Part shown: positions 32,963 through 41,695 of the stretch, one piece after another
Numbering within the stretch: position 1 is the first letter of the stretch
Layout: every line of letters starts with the position of its first letter
From: Helicobacter pylori
GTDB lineage: Bacteria; Campylobacterota; Campylobacteria; Campylobacterales; Helicobacteraceae
Assembly (NCBI RefSeq): GCF_016755635.1
Contig: NZ_CP051500.1
Span: 1,240,001 to 1,304,000, forward strand
Length of the DNA stretch: 64,000 bases
Direction of reading: 5' to 3'
The notes under the pieces: model-generated
The model's database searches: none
The model's input: the letters and a program-made list of their open reading frames with translations, nothing else
What the model was told of the DNA's origin: nothing
Position numbers and translations under genes: made by a program

Positions 32963-33439
32963 TTATCGATCATCTAATATACCATGAATAGATATATTTG
33001 GAAATATTGAAGCGGAGCAAAAAAACACATAAAGAAGAAAATAATCCGTTACTTTCCAAAAAGACCACCCATTGAAACTCCAAATGAGACACACGCCTAT
33101 CATGGCTACAACAACGATGCAAAATAACGACAAAAATCTTAAGCTAGAGATTAAAATTTTTTGCCCTTCTGTGAGTTTGTCTTTTCTAAACGCCTCTTGC
33201 AAACCTTTCTCAGCCAACGGCTTGACGCCATCAACGATTGGTTTGGTATTTGGGAAAAAAATACTGATAGCCGCACCTCCAATACCCATAGCAGCAGTAA
33301 TGAAAGGATTGTTTTGATTGGGATCAGAATTTTCTATCTCTTCCATCTCTCTTTTTAAGCTCTTCCCAGAAAAGAGATATATTCCCCACGCAACCAACCA
33401 TAAAAACACCACCGCAACAGAAAAAATAAAATGCGCCAT
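32963..33439 (-). CDS. Small membrane protein of unknown function
   Basis: 158 residues. An N-terminal helix (MAHFIFSVAVVFLWLVAWGIY), then a charged loop KSLKREMEEIENSDPNQN. A glycine-rich hydrophobic segment PFITAAMGIGGAAISIFF, an amphipathic stretch and two further helices (LRFLSLFCIVVVAMIGVCLI, VTDYFLLYVFFCSASIF) complete it. I do not recognise a family. It carries the same 58-base promoter repeat as its broken neighbour, which suggests co-regulated accessory genes. Confidence 0.6.
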   Translation of the reverse strand: MAHFIFSVAVVFLWLVAWGIYLFSGKSLKREMEEIENSDPNQNNPFITAAMGIGGAAISIFFPNTKPIVDGVKPLAEKGLQEAFRKDKLTEGQKILISSLRFLSLFCIVVVAMIGVCLIWSFNGWSFWKVTDYFLLYVFFCSASIFPNISIHGILDDR

Positions 33440-33451
33440 GCGAGAAACCCT

Positions 33452-33509
33452 TTAAACATCAAATGCTAGAGTATATCGTTTTTTTTGTTTGTCAAGGGGG
33501 TTTATCAGT
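33452..33509 (-). repeat. Promoter-containing direct repeat, copy 2
   Basis: 58 bases repeated from 32835-32893, positioned at the same distance from its gene. TTGACA, A8 run and TATACT on the minus strand; the spacer is one base shorter than in copy 1. Confidence 0.85.
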
Positions 33510-33547
33510 CAGTGGATAGTGTTTTAATGCTTATAAAACAATAGCGT

Positions 33548-34120
33548 TTATAATGATGAAAGTTTAGCCCCTAATTTTAGCACCCCTAACAAGCCTTCCA
33601 CATTCAGCCCCAACCCCACACTCAAATTCTTGCTTGAGTTTTTAATATAGGGCTTATGAAAATTCTCTAAACGCACACAGCCCGCGCTTTCTTGCCACAA
33701 ACCGCTCTCTAAATATTTTTCTATCTCGCTAGGATCAAACGCCTTTAAACGCGCTCTAAAAACCGACAGATCCAGCCATTCTAACACAGGAGAAATCAAT
33801 GCAGAGCAAGTTAAAACCTCTATTTCATTGCCATTTTGGAGTTTTAAAAATTCAAGAGCTTCTTGCTTGTTTTGGGCTTTTCGTTGCATGCGATTACCCA
33901 CGCTCACCACGCTATCAGCCACCACGATAACGCAATTATTCGCAAGTAACTCTTTAGCTTTTTCTAATTTCCCCTTGCACGCCAGATAGACAAACTCCTT
34001 AGGGTCTGTGGTTTTTAGGCTTTCTTCATCAAAATAGAGCGCTTTTTGTTCAAACTTAATCCCATGCTCTTTTAAAAGATTCGCCCTAGCGCTGGATTGA
34101 GAGCCTAAAATAAGCTCCAT
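33548..34120 (-). CDS. maf: Maf-family nucleotide pyrophosphatase
   Basis: A 190-residue protein beginning MELILGSQSSARANLLKEHG, the conserved SxSxRR-like substrate loop (here SQSSARA). CVIVVADSVVSVGNRMQRKA, with the catalytic Asp in ADS, is the other Maf hallmark. Maf proteins hydrolyse non-canonical nucleoside triphosphates (dTTP/UTP or modified forms) and can arrest division. It follows alaS with a 1-base gap. Confidence 0.88.
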   Translation of the reverse strand: MELILGSQSSARANLLKEHGIKFEQKALYFDEESLKTTDPKEFVYLACKGKLEKAKELLANNCVIVVADSVVSVGNRMQRKAQNKQEALEFLKLQNGNEIEVLTCSALISPVLEWLDLSVFRARLKAFDPSEIEKYLESGLWQESAGCVRLENFHKPYIKNSSKNLSVGLGLNVEGLLGVLKLGAKLSSL

Positions 34121-34121
34121 G

Positions 34122-36665
34122 CTATCTCTCTAAAGCTTTAAGAGCGGTATTTTTCGCTAAATTGAGCGCGGCTTGCAAATTTTCAATATCCTTACCCCCA
34201 GCGCTCGCAAAATCATCTCTTCCGCCCCCTTTGCCTCCTAAAATTTGCGCCACTTCATTAGCCCACACATTCGCCTTTATGGGCGCGTTTTTCACCCCGC
34301 ATGCGAGAGTGATTCGCTCATTTTCTTTTTTAAACACCATAGCGAGCAATCTTTCATGCTTACTTTTCAATCGGTCAATCATTTCTTTAATGTCGCCTTG
34401 TTCCACTACGCCCACCACCAAACTCACGCCATGGATTTTTTCAATCGGTAAATCCATAGAAACGGGGGCTTTTTGGCTGTTTTTCACGCTCTCTTTAAGC
34501 TTGTTGATGCCGGCTATGACATCGTTATTTTTCAATAAAGTCTTAGCGTTTTTAAGCTCTTTATTTTCTTCTTTAGCCAGTTGGTAAAAGGCTTTCCCGC
34601 ACACCGCTTCAATGCGTCTGACCCCACTACTCACCCCGCTTTCTTTTACAATCCTAAACCCCCCAATAAGCCCGGTATTTTCCACATGAATGCCCCCACA
34701 CAATTCAATGGACGCTTCTTTAAAGCTCACCACCCGCACATTTTCAGCGTATTTTTCGCTAAACAACGCTAACGCTCCCTTATCTTTGGCTTGGTTTAAG
34801 GGCATATGCTCCACCTGACTTGTCAAATGTTTAAAAATTTGAGCATTAACTAAATCTTCTACTTTTTCTAACTCTTCATCATTGAGCGCTTTAGCATGCG
34901 AGAAATCAAAGCGCAATCGTTTGGATTCCACTAAACTCCCTGCTTGACTCACATGCGAGCCTAAAACTTCTCTTAAAGCGCTCTGCAATAAATGCGTCGC
35001 GCTATGGTGTTTGGCGATTTCTAAGCGCTCATCGCTCACTTGCGCGATCACTTGATCGCCTTTTTTTAGCGTTTTTTTGATTTCAAGGAGCGAAAAATTA
35101 AGCCCAAAAAAGTTTTTTGTATCCAACACTATAGCCGTTTCTTCATTGTCTTTTAAAAGCGCGCCCCTATCGCCTATAGCCCCCCCACCCTCAGCGTAAA
35201 AAGGGGTTTTTTCTAGCAAGACCCAAACTTCTTGGTTAGGCTTTGCATCGGTTATTTCTTTAAAATCGCTATCAAAAAACCCTAAGGCTTTAGCGCAACA
35301 TTCTGTCGTTTCATACCCCACAAAAACATTGGGCGCATAAGCGTTTAAAATAGCGCTAAAATCAGCGTTATTTTGTTTGCCTTTCCATGAAGCTTTAGAG
35401 CGTTTCACTTGCTCTTGCATGCAAGATTCAAAGCCTTGCATATCCACGCACGCCCCATGACTTCTTAGCATGTCGTTCGTTAAATCCAAAGGAAAACCAA
35501 AAGTGTCATAAAGCTTGAAAGCGATCTTGCCATCAAAAATTTTATTTTCATTCAAATGCTCTAAAGACAAGTTAAACAATTCCATGCCCGATTCCAAAGT
35601 TTCTAAAAAGCGCTCTTCTTCTTCAAAGCATTCTTTCATTACCATTTCTTTAGATTCTTTCAAATACGCATGCGTGTTAGAAAATTGTTCGCACACCACG
35701 CCCACGACTTTGTATAAAAACGCTTCTTTCAAGCCCATTAAATACCCATGCCTTAAAGCGCGCCTTAAAATGCGCCTTAGAACATAACCACGGCCTTCTT
35801 TATTGAAATGCACCCCTTGAGCGAGCAAGAACGCTACCGCTCTTGCGTGATCGGCCACTACCCTAAAGCTTGGCTGAAACTCGCTCGTATAATCCAAACC
35901 TGTAAGCTCGCTGATTTCTGCCATTAAGGGCGCAAATAATGAAGAATCAAAATTATTGAGCTTATGTTCTAATAACGCTTGCACCCTTTCTAATCCCATG
36001 CCTGTATCAATGCTAGGCTTTGGCAAGGGGGATAAAACGCCATCATTAGAGCGTTCGTATTGCATGAACACCAGATTCCAAATTTCTAAAAACCTATCGC
36101 CCTCGCCCCCAAAATAATCCTCGCTCCCCTTAAAGTGTTTTTCGCCTTGATCAATGTAGATTTCACTGCAAGGCCCACAAGGCCCGCTATCGCCCATTTG
36201 CCAAAAATTATCTTTATCGCCCATTTTTTTAATCCTATCAACAGGCACAAACTTTTCCCATAGTTTAACGGCTTCATCGTCTTTTTCATGCACGCTGATA
36301 TATAAATCTTTAGGCTTAAACCCTAAATTTTTGGTTACAAATTCCCACGCAAACAAGATCGCTTCTTCTTTGAAATAATCCCCAAAAGAGAAATTCCCTA
36401 ACATTTCAAAAAGCGTGTGGTGTCTTGCGGTGTAACCGACATTTTCCAAATCGTTATGCTTGCCGCCCGCTCGCATGCACAATTGCGAACTTGTCGCTCT
36501 AGGAATGCTAGGGCGTGGCACAATCCCGGTAAAAATATCTTTAAATTGCACCATGCCGGCATTGGTGAAAAGCAAGGTAGCGTCATTAGGCACTAAAGGC
36601 ATGCTAGGATAAACGGCATGCCCCTTATTGTGGAAAAATTGTAAAAATTCGTTGCGAATATCCAT
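34122..36665 (-). CDS. alaS: Alanyl-tRNA synthetase
   Basis: 847 residues charging tRNA-Ala and editing mischarged Ser/Gly. Class II motifs are visible at the N-terminus (MDIRNEFLQFFHNKGHAVYP, LFTNAGMVQFKDIF). The editing site HHSATHLLQSAL and zinc ligands in CGGIHVENTG lie near residues 555-660. The C-terminal oligomerisation/DHHA1 domain has GGKGGGRDDFASAGG. Length is slightly below the E. coli enzyme. Co-transcribed with maf. Confidence 0.97.
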   Translation of the reverse strand: MDIRNEFLQFFHNKGHAVYPSMPLVPNDATLLFTNAGMVQFKDIFTGIVPRPSIPRATSSQLCMRAGGKHNDLENVGYTARHHTLFEMLGNFSFGDYFKEEAILFAWEFVTKNLGFKPKDLYISVHEKDDEAVKLWEKFVPVDRIKKMGDKDNFWQMGDSGPCGPCSEIYIDQGEKHFKGSEDYFGGEGDRFLEIWNLVFMQYERSNDGVLSPLPKPSIDTGMGLERVQALLEHKLNNFDSSLFAPLMAEISELTGLDYTSEFQPSFRVVADHARAVAFLLAQGVHFNKEGRGYVLRRILRRALRHGYLMGLKEAFLYKVVGVVCEQFSNTHAYLKESKEMVMKECFEEEERFLETLESGMELFNLSLEHLNENKIFDGKIAFKLYDTFGFPLDLTNDMLRSHGACVDMQGFESCMQEQVKRSKASWKGKQNNADFSAILNAYAPNVFVGYETTECCAKALGFFDSDFKEITDAKPNQEVWVLLEKTPFYAEGGGAIGDRGALLKDNEETAIVLDTKNFFGLNFSLLEIKKTLKKGDQVIAQVSDERLEIAKHHSATHLLQSALREVLGSHVSQAGSLVESKRLRFDFSHAKALNDEELEKVEDLVNAQIFKHLTSQVEHMPLNQAKDKGALALFSEKYAENVRVVSFKEASIELCGGIHVENTGLIGGFRIVKESGVSSGVRRIEAVCGKAFYQLAKEENKELKNAKTLLKNNDVIAGINKLKESVKNSQKAPVSMDLPIEKIHGVSLVVGVVEQGDIKEMIDRLKSKHERLLAMVFKKENERITLACGVKNAPIKANVWANEVAQILGGKGGGRDDFASAGGKDIENLQAALNLAKNTALKALER

Positions 36666-36783
36666 GGGTATTCCTTTTTGTTGTTTTATCGCGCATTTTA
36701 AGGCTATTTTATAGCTCTTTTAAGTTGTTTTTTTAAAAAGATAGTTTATTATACTTTAAACATCCAAAATAAAGGAGAAAACC

Positions 36784-37014
36784 ATGTTCCATGAATTTAG
36801 AGACGAAATCAGCGTGTTAAAAGCGAATAATCCGCATTTTGATAAGATTTTTGAAAAACACAACCAGCTTGATGATGACATTAAAACCGCTGAACAACAA
36901 AACGCTAGCGACGCTGAAGTCAGCCACATGAAAAAACAAAAATTAAAATTAAAAGATGAAATCCACAGCATGATCATAGAATATAGAGAAAAACAAAAAT
37001 CTGAACGCGCTTAA
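36784..37014 (+). CDS. DUF465 (YdcH-like) small coiled-coil protein
   Basis: 76 residues, all helical: MFHEFRDEISVLKANNPHFD, then IFEKHNQLDDDI and HMKKQKLKLKDEIHSMI. This matches the DUF465 pattern of two antiparallel helices. AAAGGAG Shine-Dalgarno and a TATACT -10 (near 36749-36754) lie upstream. Function unknown. Divergent from alaS. Confidence 0.8.
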   Translation: MFHEFRDEISVLKANNPHFDKIFEKHNQLDDDIKTAEQQNASDAEVSHMKKQKLKLKDEIHSMIIEYREKQKSERA

Positions 37015-37039
37015 AGTTTGGTCATCTTGGTGAAAACAC

Positions 37040-37073
37040 GCTAAAACGCTTTTTAAAGGGTGTTTTAGCTTTA
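37040..37073 (+). terminator. Terminator of the DUF465 gene
   Basis: GCTAAAACGC (37040-37049) pairs with GTGTTTTAGC (37060-37069), one G-T pair, loop of 10, followed by TTT. Confidence 0.7.
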
Positions 37074-37371
37074 TCGCTTGGCTAGATTTAGTGCTTTGAT
37101 TTGGATTAAAGCGTTAGGTTGTTTTCAACTTTGGCATTTTTTTAAAAAATGGGTTTTTAAAACTTTATCGTTTTAGCTCTCATTCTATCGCAAAAACTCA
37201 TTTTCTTAAAGTTTTATTTTCTTGAGAATACAGAAAGCGCTTTGAAATCATTCTCTCCTTTTTAACCCCACTAAATCCTCCTAAAAGAAAGTGCTTTTTA
37301 AAAATTACCGCTTTTCCACTCACTAAAAAACTAAAAAGTATTTTGCATCAAACCCTCCCCCAAAAAAAAAG

Positions 37372-37453
37372 GGTTCAAAAAAGAAAAACTTCAAAAAAAG
37401 AAAGCTTTAAAAAAAGCCTTAAAGAAAGACTTCAAAAAAGAAAAGCTTTAAAG
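37372..37453. repeat. A-rich imperfect repeats downstream of bab
   Basis: Repeated TTCAAAAAA(A)GAAA(A) units alternating with GCTTTAAAAAA/GCTTTAAAG. Two 20-23-base copies start near 37388 and 37430. It may reflect slippage or past recombination at the end of the bab locus. Confidence 0.5.
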
Positions 37454-37471
37454 AAATCCCTTAAAAAGGGA
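37448..37471 (-). terminator. Terminator of the bab gene
   Basis: On the minus strand TCCCTT, loop TTT, AAGGGA (37457-37471 span), followed by TTTCTTT, 14 bases after the bab stop. Confidence 0.6.
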
Positions 37472-37484
37472 GTTTCATAAAAGC

Positions 37485-39607
37485 TTAGTAAGCGAACACA
37501 TAGTTCAAATACACGCTATAGAGCCTTCTGTATTTGAGTTCAGCCCCCATAAAGGAGTAGTAATTCGTGTTGATGGTGGGGATTTTAAGCCCTAGTTCAA
37601 TGCCATGCTGAGCGGCATGATCGCTGCCTTTTTTCTTAGACCTGGCTAAATTCATCCTCACTCCCATGTTGAATAAGAATTGGAAATTCGCCACATTCAT
37701 TTTAGCGTTATAGACATTATTCACGGTGGCTAAATTCACATACTCAGAATTAAGCCATGAAGTGCCCGCTAACGCAATCCCGCCAAAAAGCCCTACAGAA
37801 AGCTTGTTGTTTTTGCCTAAGAAATTGGTGGCTTTATCGTTGATGAAGTTATAGAGAGCGTCCGCTCCAAAACCATAAGTCCATACATCAGAAGCCGAGT
37901 TGAAAAAGCTGGATTTGATGAACGCATGGTTGTAGTCAAAAAAGCCGTAATACCTAGCGCCCCACTTTCTTTTTTGACCAAAAAATTGTTTGTAGCCCAC
38001 TTGAATACCGATCCCATTCATCGCACCGTTGTTGGTTTGAGAGCTGACGATGCCCAATTTCCTAAAGGGGTTTCGCCCTAGTTCTTGGTTGATGGTTTGG
38101 ACTTGGTTGTAAGCGTTTTGATTGAGGTAGTAATTGGTTTCTATGCCTTGCGGGCTATAGGGGTTATTCTTTTTGCTCACCACATTTTGCAAAGATTGAG
38201 CGTTAGGGACTTTGGAGAGCGCGGTGGTGATGCTGTTATAGGTGTTGCCCAATTCGCTGTATCTAGATTTGAAATGCACTAGAGTGTCAGCGATGTTTTC
38301 TGCTTGCTGTATCTGCTGTTCTTGAGTGCCAAAATGAGCGATGCTGTTTTTTAGATTCATTATGGTTTGCCCCACGTACGCGCAACCGGCCCCCCAAGTG
38401 TTAGAAGTTGTCTGACCTGGATTGGTGCCCCTACGCTCACCGCCTTGCATTTCATAGCACACCCCTAAAGAGTCATTTACAAAGGCTGTAGGGATTTTTT
38501 CAAAGTTTTTCACCACTTGTTCGGCTTGGTTTAAAATCTCCGCTTGCGCGCTAGCGTTAGCGAGCATGCCTTGCGCAAATTTAGCGTCTGTGTAGGGGTT
38601 GAATGTTTTTGCAGTGTCTAGGTTGCTCTGATTTTGCGCGTTTTCACTAACGATTTTGCTTTGCACGACAAGATCTTGCGCGTTAGCGATCATGCCTTGG
38701 ATAGCGCTGATTTCATTGGCAAACATCCCGCACATTGTCCCATTGCCGCTTATCCCTTCCCAATACCCGCTACCACCATTCTGGAAGTTTGGGCATGCCT
38801 CATTTAGGGTAGTGATAATGACGCTCGCTTGCTTTAAAAGCTCTTGAGCGCTATTTTCTGTGTTGATCTTTTCTGTTGTTGGTGTTGATGTTCCTCCATT
38901 CCACGAGATTGAAATAGCTTTCCCATGACTCCATGGGTATATTAAAGGTTCATTTGGACTGCCACCCGTTCTTTTGTCTCCATTGATAGTGAAATCAAGT
39001 TTTGTGGTGGTGTTGCTAAGAACTGGGATCCCATCTCCATCAGATCCATTCGCTGTCAAAGCCTTTTGAATGATTTGATAGGCTCGATTGATTTTTGCAT
39101 AATTTTCAGTGGATATAGGCCCACCATGTCCTGGCTGGTAATACGAATTGCAAGTGATGGTCGTCGTATTTTGTCCTGGCACATTATTAAAAGTTTGGAT
39201 ACCTCCATTCGCGCTCTCGTTACTGCCAGGACCACAAGCAGTAAAAGCGTAGCTTGTAACTTGCCACAACCCTACTGCAGCGTTCAATGCTAAAAGCACC
39301 GCCTGATAGGCGGGGGAGTTGGTTTTGACATCAAGCAAATTCCTAGAGCTTGAGCCTAGATTATCCCTTGCGTCGTTAATCGCGCTCGGATCAGCGGATA
39401 ATTTGATCAGGGTGTTTAGGGTGCTGTAATTATTCAAAAGATTGTTCAGCTTTTCATAATTGTCTGAAAGCTCTTGAATGCCTTTAGTGTTTTTCACCAT
39501 TTGAGCGGCCTCACCGATCTGATAGCCTACGCTTGTGTAAAAGCCGTCGTCTTCAGCGTGGAGCAAAAACGAGAGAGAGAGAGAGAGAGTAAAAGGGTTT
39601 TTTTCAT
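37485..39607 (-). CDS. babB: Bab-family outer-membrane adhesin (BabB-like), phase OFF
   Basis: The ATG at 39607 (AAGGAG upstream) begins MKKTLLLSLSLS, but nine CT repeats put the rest out of frame; eight or eleven would be in frame. The mature part starts EDDGFYTSVGYQIGEAAQ, the Bab N-terminus. It has a variable middle with six Cys (CGPG/TCNSY, ACPNF/MCGMF, VCYEM/GCAYV). The conserved C-terminal beta-barrel starts near GIQVGYKQFFGQKRKWGARY and ends LYSVYLNYVFAY, the Hop-family end. BabA binds fucosylated Lewis b; this copy lacks the cysteine pair of the BabA CL2 loop, and the CT tract is typical of babB. Assignment to babB rather than a babA allele is tentative. Confidence 0.85.
39571..39589 (-). 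repeat. (CT)9 phase-variation tract in bab signal sequence
   Basis: On the coding strand nine CT units plus a C directly follow ATGAAAAAAACCCTTTTA. Frame arithmetic gives an early stop after about 26 codons with nine units; eight or eleven restore the frame. Confidence 0.92.
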
Positions 39608-39649
39608 GTTTTCTCCTTGAAATTAAAATGGTTAGGTGAGTCTTGTAAA

Positions 39650-39655
39650 ATTATA
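39650..39655 (-). promoter_or_regulatory. Putative -10 box of bab
   Basis: Perfect TATAAT on the minus strand 43 bases before the bab ATG. A second candidate TATATT lies at 39679-39684. Confidence 0.5.
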
Positions 39656-39731
39656 AGATCTTATCACAAGATTTCGTTAATATAGCATGGATTGATAAGA
39701 TTTTTGCACTAATTTGGTGTTTTGTTGTTTC

Positions 39732-39749
39732 AAAAAAAAAAAAAAAAAA
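39732..39749 (-). repeat. T18 homopolymer upstream of the bab promoter
   Basis: Eighteen consecutive A on the plus strand (T on the bab coding strand), about 48-77 bases upstream of the two candidate -10 boxes. Tracts of this sort in Hop promoters vary in length and alter promoter strength. Confidence 0.85.
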
Positions 39750-39850
39750 GGGTTTTTGGGGTATTTTTGAGCTATTTTAAATGATTAGAAAGGTTTTAAA
39801 ATTAGGTTTAATCAAGATAGCTATAAAACGGAGGTTTGGTTACTTGGTGG

Positions 39851-39947
39851 GATCGTTTTAGTTTTGGTTATAAAACTCTTAAGGGGGTATTTTAAATGGG
39901 ATCGTTTTAGACTTGGCTGTAAGACTCTTAAGGGGGCATTTTAAAAT
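39851..39947. repeat. Two imperfect 49-base direct repeats
   Basis: Both copies start GATCGTTTTAG and contain CTCTTAAGGGGG followed by T/CATTTTAAA; copy 1 is 39851-39899, copy 2 is 39900-39947. About six to eight substitutions separate them. Confidence 0.8.
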
Positions 39948-40108
39948 AATGTTCTCACTAATAACGCTTAAGAAACCACCGCTAAAATCAAGCTTTTTTA
40001 TTTTGTTGTGAAGTGCCCAAACACTAGAGATATTTGGGATTTCTGCTTGGGTGGTTTTAAGGGGGGATTTTTGTCGTTTTTACCGCTAGCGCCCCATAAA
40101 AGCCAGGC

Positions 40109-40258
40109 CAAGATTAAACAAGATTAAACAAGATTAAACAAGATTAAACAAGATTAAACAAGATTAAACAAGATTAAACAAGATTAAACAAGATTAAACA
40201 AGATTAAACAAGATTAAACAAGATTAAACAAGATTAAACAAGATTAAACAAGATTAAA
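40109..40258. repeat. Tandem repeat: 15 exact copies of CAAGATTAAA
   Basis: Fifteen contiguous identical 10-base units (150 bases), without a single substitution. The array begins at 40109 and ends against GGGCATGCCC. The absence of divergence implies recent expansion or continuous homogenisation by slippage. There is no spacer structure, so it is not CRISPR. Confidence 0.97.
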
Positions 40259-40272
40259 AGGGCATGCCCCCC
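40258..40272 (-). terminator. Possible rpsR terminator at the edge of the tandem array
   Basis: On the minus strand the palindrome GGGCATGCCC (40260-40269) is followed by TTTTAATCTTG, the first unit of the repeat array, about 20 bases past the rpsR stop. The stem is very short. Confidence 0.35.
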
Positions 40273-40288
40273 ATTAGCCCTAAAAAAT

Positions 40289-40546
40289 TTAGTGCTGTTT
40301 AAAAGGGCTATCCACGACTTTTTTCCTATCCACAATGTAGGGGATTAAAGCCATGTGGCGGGCTCTTTTGATCGCTACTTCCACCCTCTCTTGCCACTTT
40401 TTGCTATTGCCTGTCAATCTCCTTGGCATGATTTTATAGCGCTCTGATAGCGTGTGCTTGAGCATGTCTAAATCTTTATAGTCAATAAAGCTGATTTTAG
40501 CTTCAGTGTATTTGCAATAGCGTTTTGAATAGCGTTTTCTTTCCAT
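40289..40546 (-). CDS. rpsR: 30S ribosomal protein bS18
   Basis: An 85-residue basic protein: [20 protein letters not shown], then [20 protein letters not shown] and [20 protein letters not shown], the standard S18 pattern. It is the last gene of rpsF-ssb-rpsR, with a 23-base gap after ssb and an AAGGAGAAA Shine-Dalgarno. Confidence 0.97.
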   Translation of the reverse strand: MERKRYSKRYCKYTEAKISFIDYKDLDMLKHTLSERYKIMPRRLTGNSKKWQERVEVAIKRARHMALIPYIVDRKKVVDSPFKQH

Positions 40547-40569
40547 AATTTCTCCTTAAATTTTAACCC

Positions 40570-41115
40570 TTAAAAGGGGATTTCTTCTTCATCAATATTG
40601 ATTTCAGGCACGCTGTTTTGATACTTGGACGGCTGTGCTTGTAAATTCTCTTTAGCGTAAGCGTTTTGTGCATAACTTTGGGTTTGGCTGAAAGGATCTT
40701 GGCTAGGAGCGTTATAATTAGCGGGATAAGCGTTGTTGAAATTCTCATGCATTACGCTATCTTGCATAGCGTTTGCTTGGGGATTGTCTGATTTTTTATC
40801 CATAAATTGCAACGAGTCTGCTGTGATGGTGTGGCGGGAATTTTTTTTGCCCGTTTGATCCATCCAGCTCTCATAAGTCAAACGCCCTTCTATCAAAACG
40901 CTTGAACCCTTGCTTAAATACTGGTTAGCGATTTCAGCCGTTCGCCCAAACAAACGAGCATCTATGAAGCACACCTCTTCGCCTAGCGTGCCGTCTTGTT
41001 TTTTAAAACGCCTGCTTGTGGCTAAACCTATTGTAGCCGCAGCCGAACCGCTAGGCAAATATTTCAACTCCACATTCCTGGTCAAACGCCCTACCATAAT
41101 CACTTTATTAAACAT
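40570..41115 (-). CDS. ssb: Single-stranded DNA-binding protein
   Basis: 181 residues. The OB-fold (1-105) reads [20 protein letters not shown], then [21 protein letters not shown] Gln/Asn-rich flexible linker follows, and the acidic tip NIDEEEIPF recruits partner proteins. It protects single-stranded DNA in replication and recombination. It lies between rpsF and rpsR in the usual order. Confidence 0.97.
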   Translation of the reverse strand: MFNKVIMVGRLTRNVELKYLPSGSAAATIGLATSRRFKKQDGTLGEEVCFIDARLFGRTAEIANQYLSKGSSVLIEGRLTYESWMDQTGKKNSRHTITADSLQFMDKKSDNPQANAMQDSVMHENFNNAYPANYNAPSQDPFSQTQSYAQNAYAKENLQAQPSKYQNSVPEINIDEEEIPF

Positions 41116-41124
41116 GATAAGCCC

Positions 41125-41553
41125 TTATTCGCTATGAGATCCTACGCTTTCTGCTTCCTCTGTGTGATGAGAATGCGTGTGTTCGGTTTTTTCGTGTTTT
41201 TCTTTGGCGTGTGATGGCTTTTTATTAGCCCTATCCACTAACGCATGCCACGCTTCTACTTCTTTCTTGCTTTCGTATTTGATCACAATGAAACGCAACA
41301 CATCTTCATTGATGCGATACAATCGTTCAAGCTCTAAGATCATTGACGGCTCTGCTTTGAAATACGCCACATAATAATAGCCTCTTTTGTGCTTTTTGAT
41401 TTCATAAGCCAAATTACGCATGCCCATATCCAGGCTCGTTTCAATCACGCCGTGATGCTTAGTGATCACTTCTTTATAAAACTCAATTTTGGATTTAATC
41501 TCTTCTTCTACTAAAGTAGGTTTGAGAATAAACATCGTTTCATAATGCCTCAT
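41125..41553 (-). CDS. rpsF: 30S ribosomal protein bS6 with His/Glu-rich tail
   Basis: 142 residues from [20 protein letters not shown], chosen because AAGGAG lies 6 bases upstream; the longer frame adds 16 unlikely residues. The S6 core ends near residue 100 ([20 protein letters not shown]). A tail rich in His, Glu and Lys ([16 protein letters not shown]) then extends it. The tail is longer and more histidine-rich than in most S6 proteins. Confidence 0.96.
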   Translation of the reverse strand: MRHYETMFILKPTLVEEEIKSKIEFYKEVITKHHGVIETSLDMGMRNLAYEIKKHKRGYYYVAYFKAEPSMILELERLYRINEDVLRFIVIKYESKKEVEAWHALVDRANKKPSHAKEKHEKTEHTHSHHTEEAESVGSHSE

Positions 41554-41695
41554 CCATTCTCCTTGTGGTTGTATAGCCCTTTTTTTACTAAAAAAGAGCA
41601 AGGTCTAAAAAACTTTTGATTATACCTTGCTTTCGCTTGTTTTTGGATTAAATTGAGTTTTATTGGAATATTAAAGCTCAAAAATAGATCATTTT

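Larger units (their letters stand above)
37015..37484. other. Intergenic region between the DUF465 gene and bab
   Basis: 470 bases with no gene. It holds the terminator at 37040. It then holds A-rich imperfect repeats (37372-37453), in which CTTCAAAAAAAGAAAGCTTT recurs in variant form two or more times, and the bab terminator at 37448-37471. The strong A/G purine bias on the plus strand from 37360 to 37455 is striking. Confidence 0.5.
39608..40288. other. Repeat-rich intergenic region between bab and rpsR
   Basis: 680 bases with no gene. From bab outward it holds two candidate -10 boxes, the T18 tract, a duplicated ~49-base segment (39851-39947), an unremarkable stretch, and fifteen 10-base tandem repeats ending 30 bases from the rpsR stop. 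Confidence 0.6.

Noticed and set aside
40109..40258. CRISPR array
   Set aside because: The 10-base units are contiguous without spacers and no cas gene is near; it is a simple tandem repeat.
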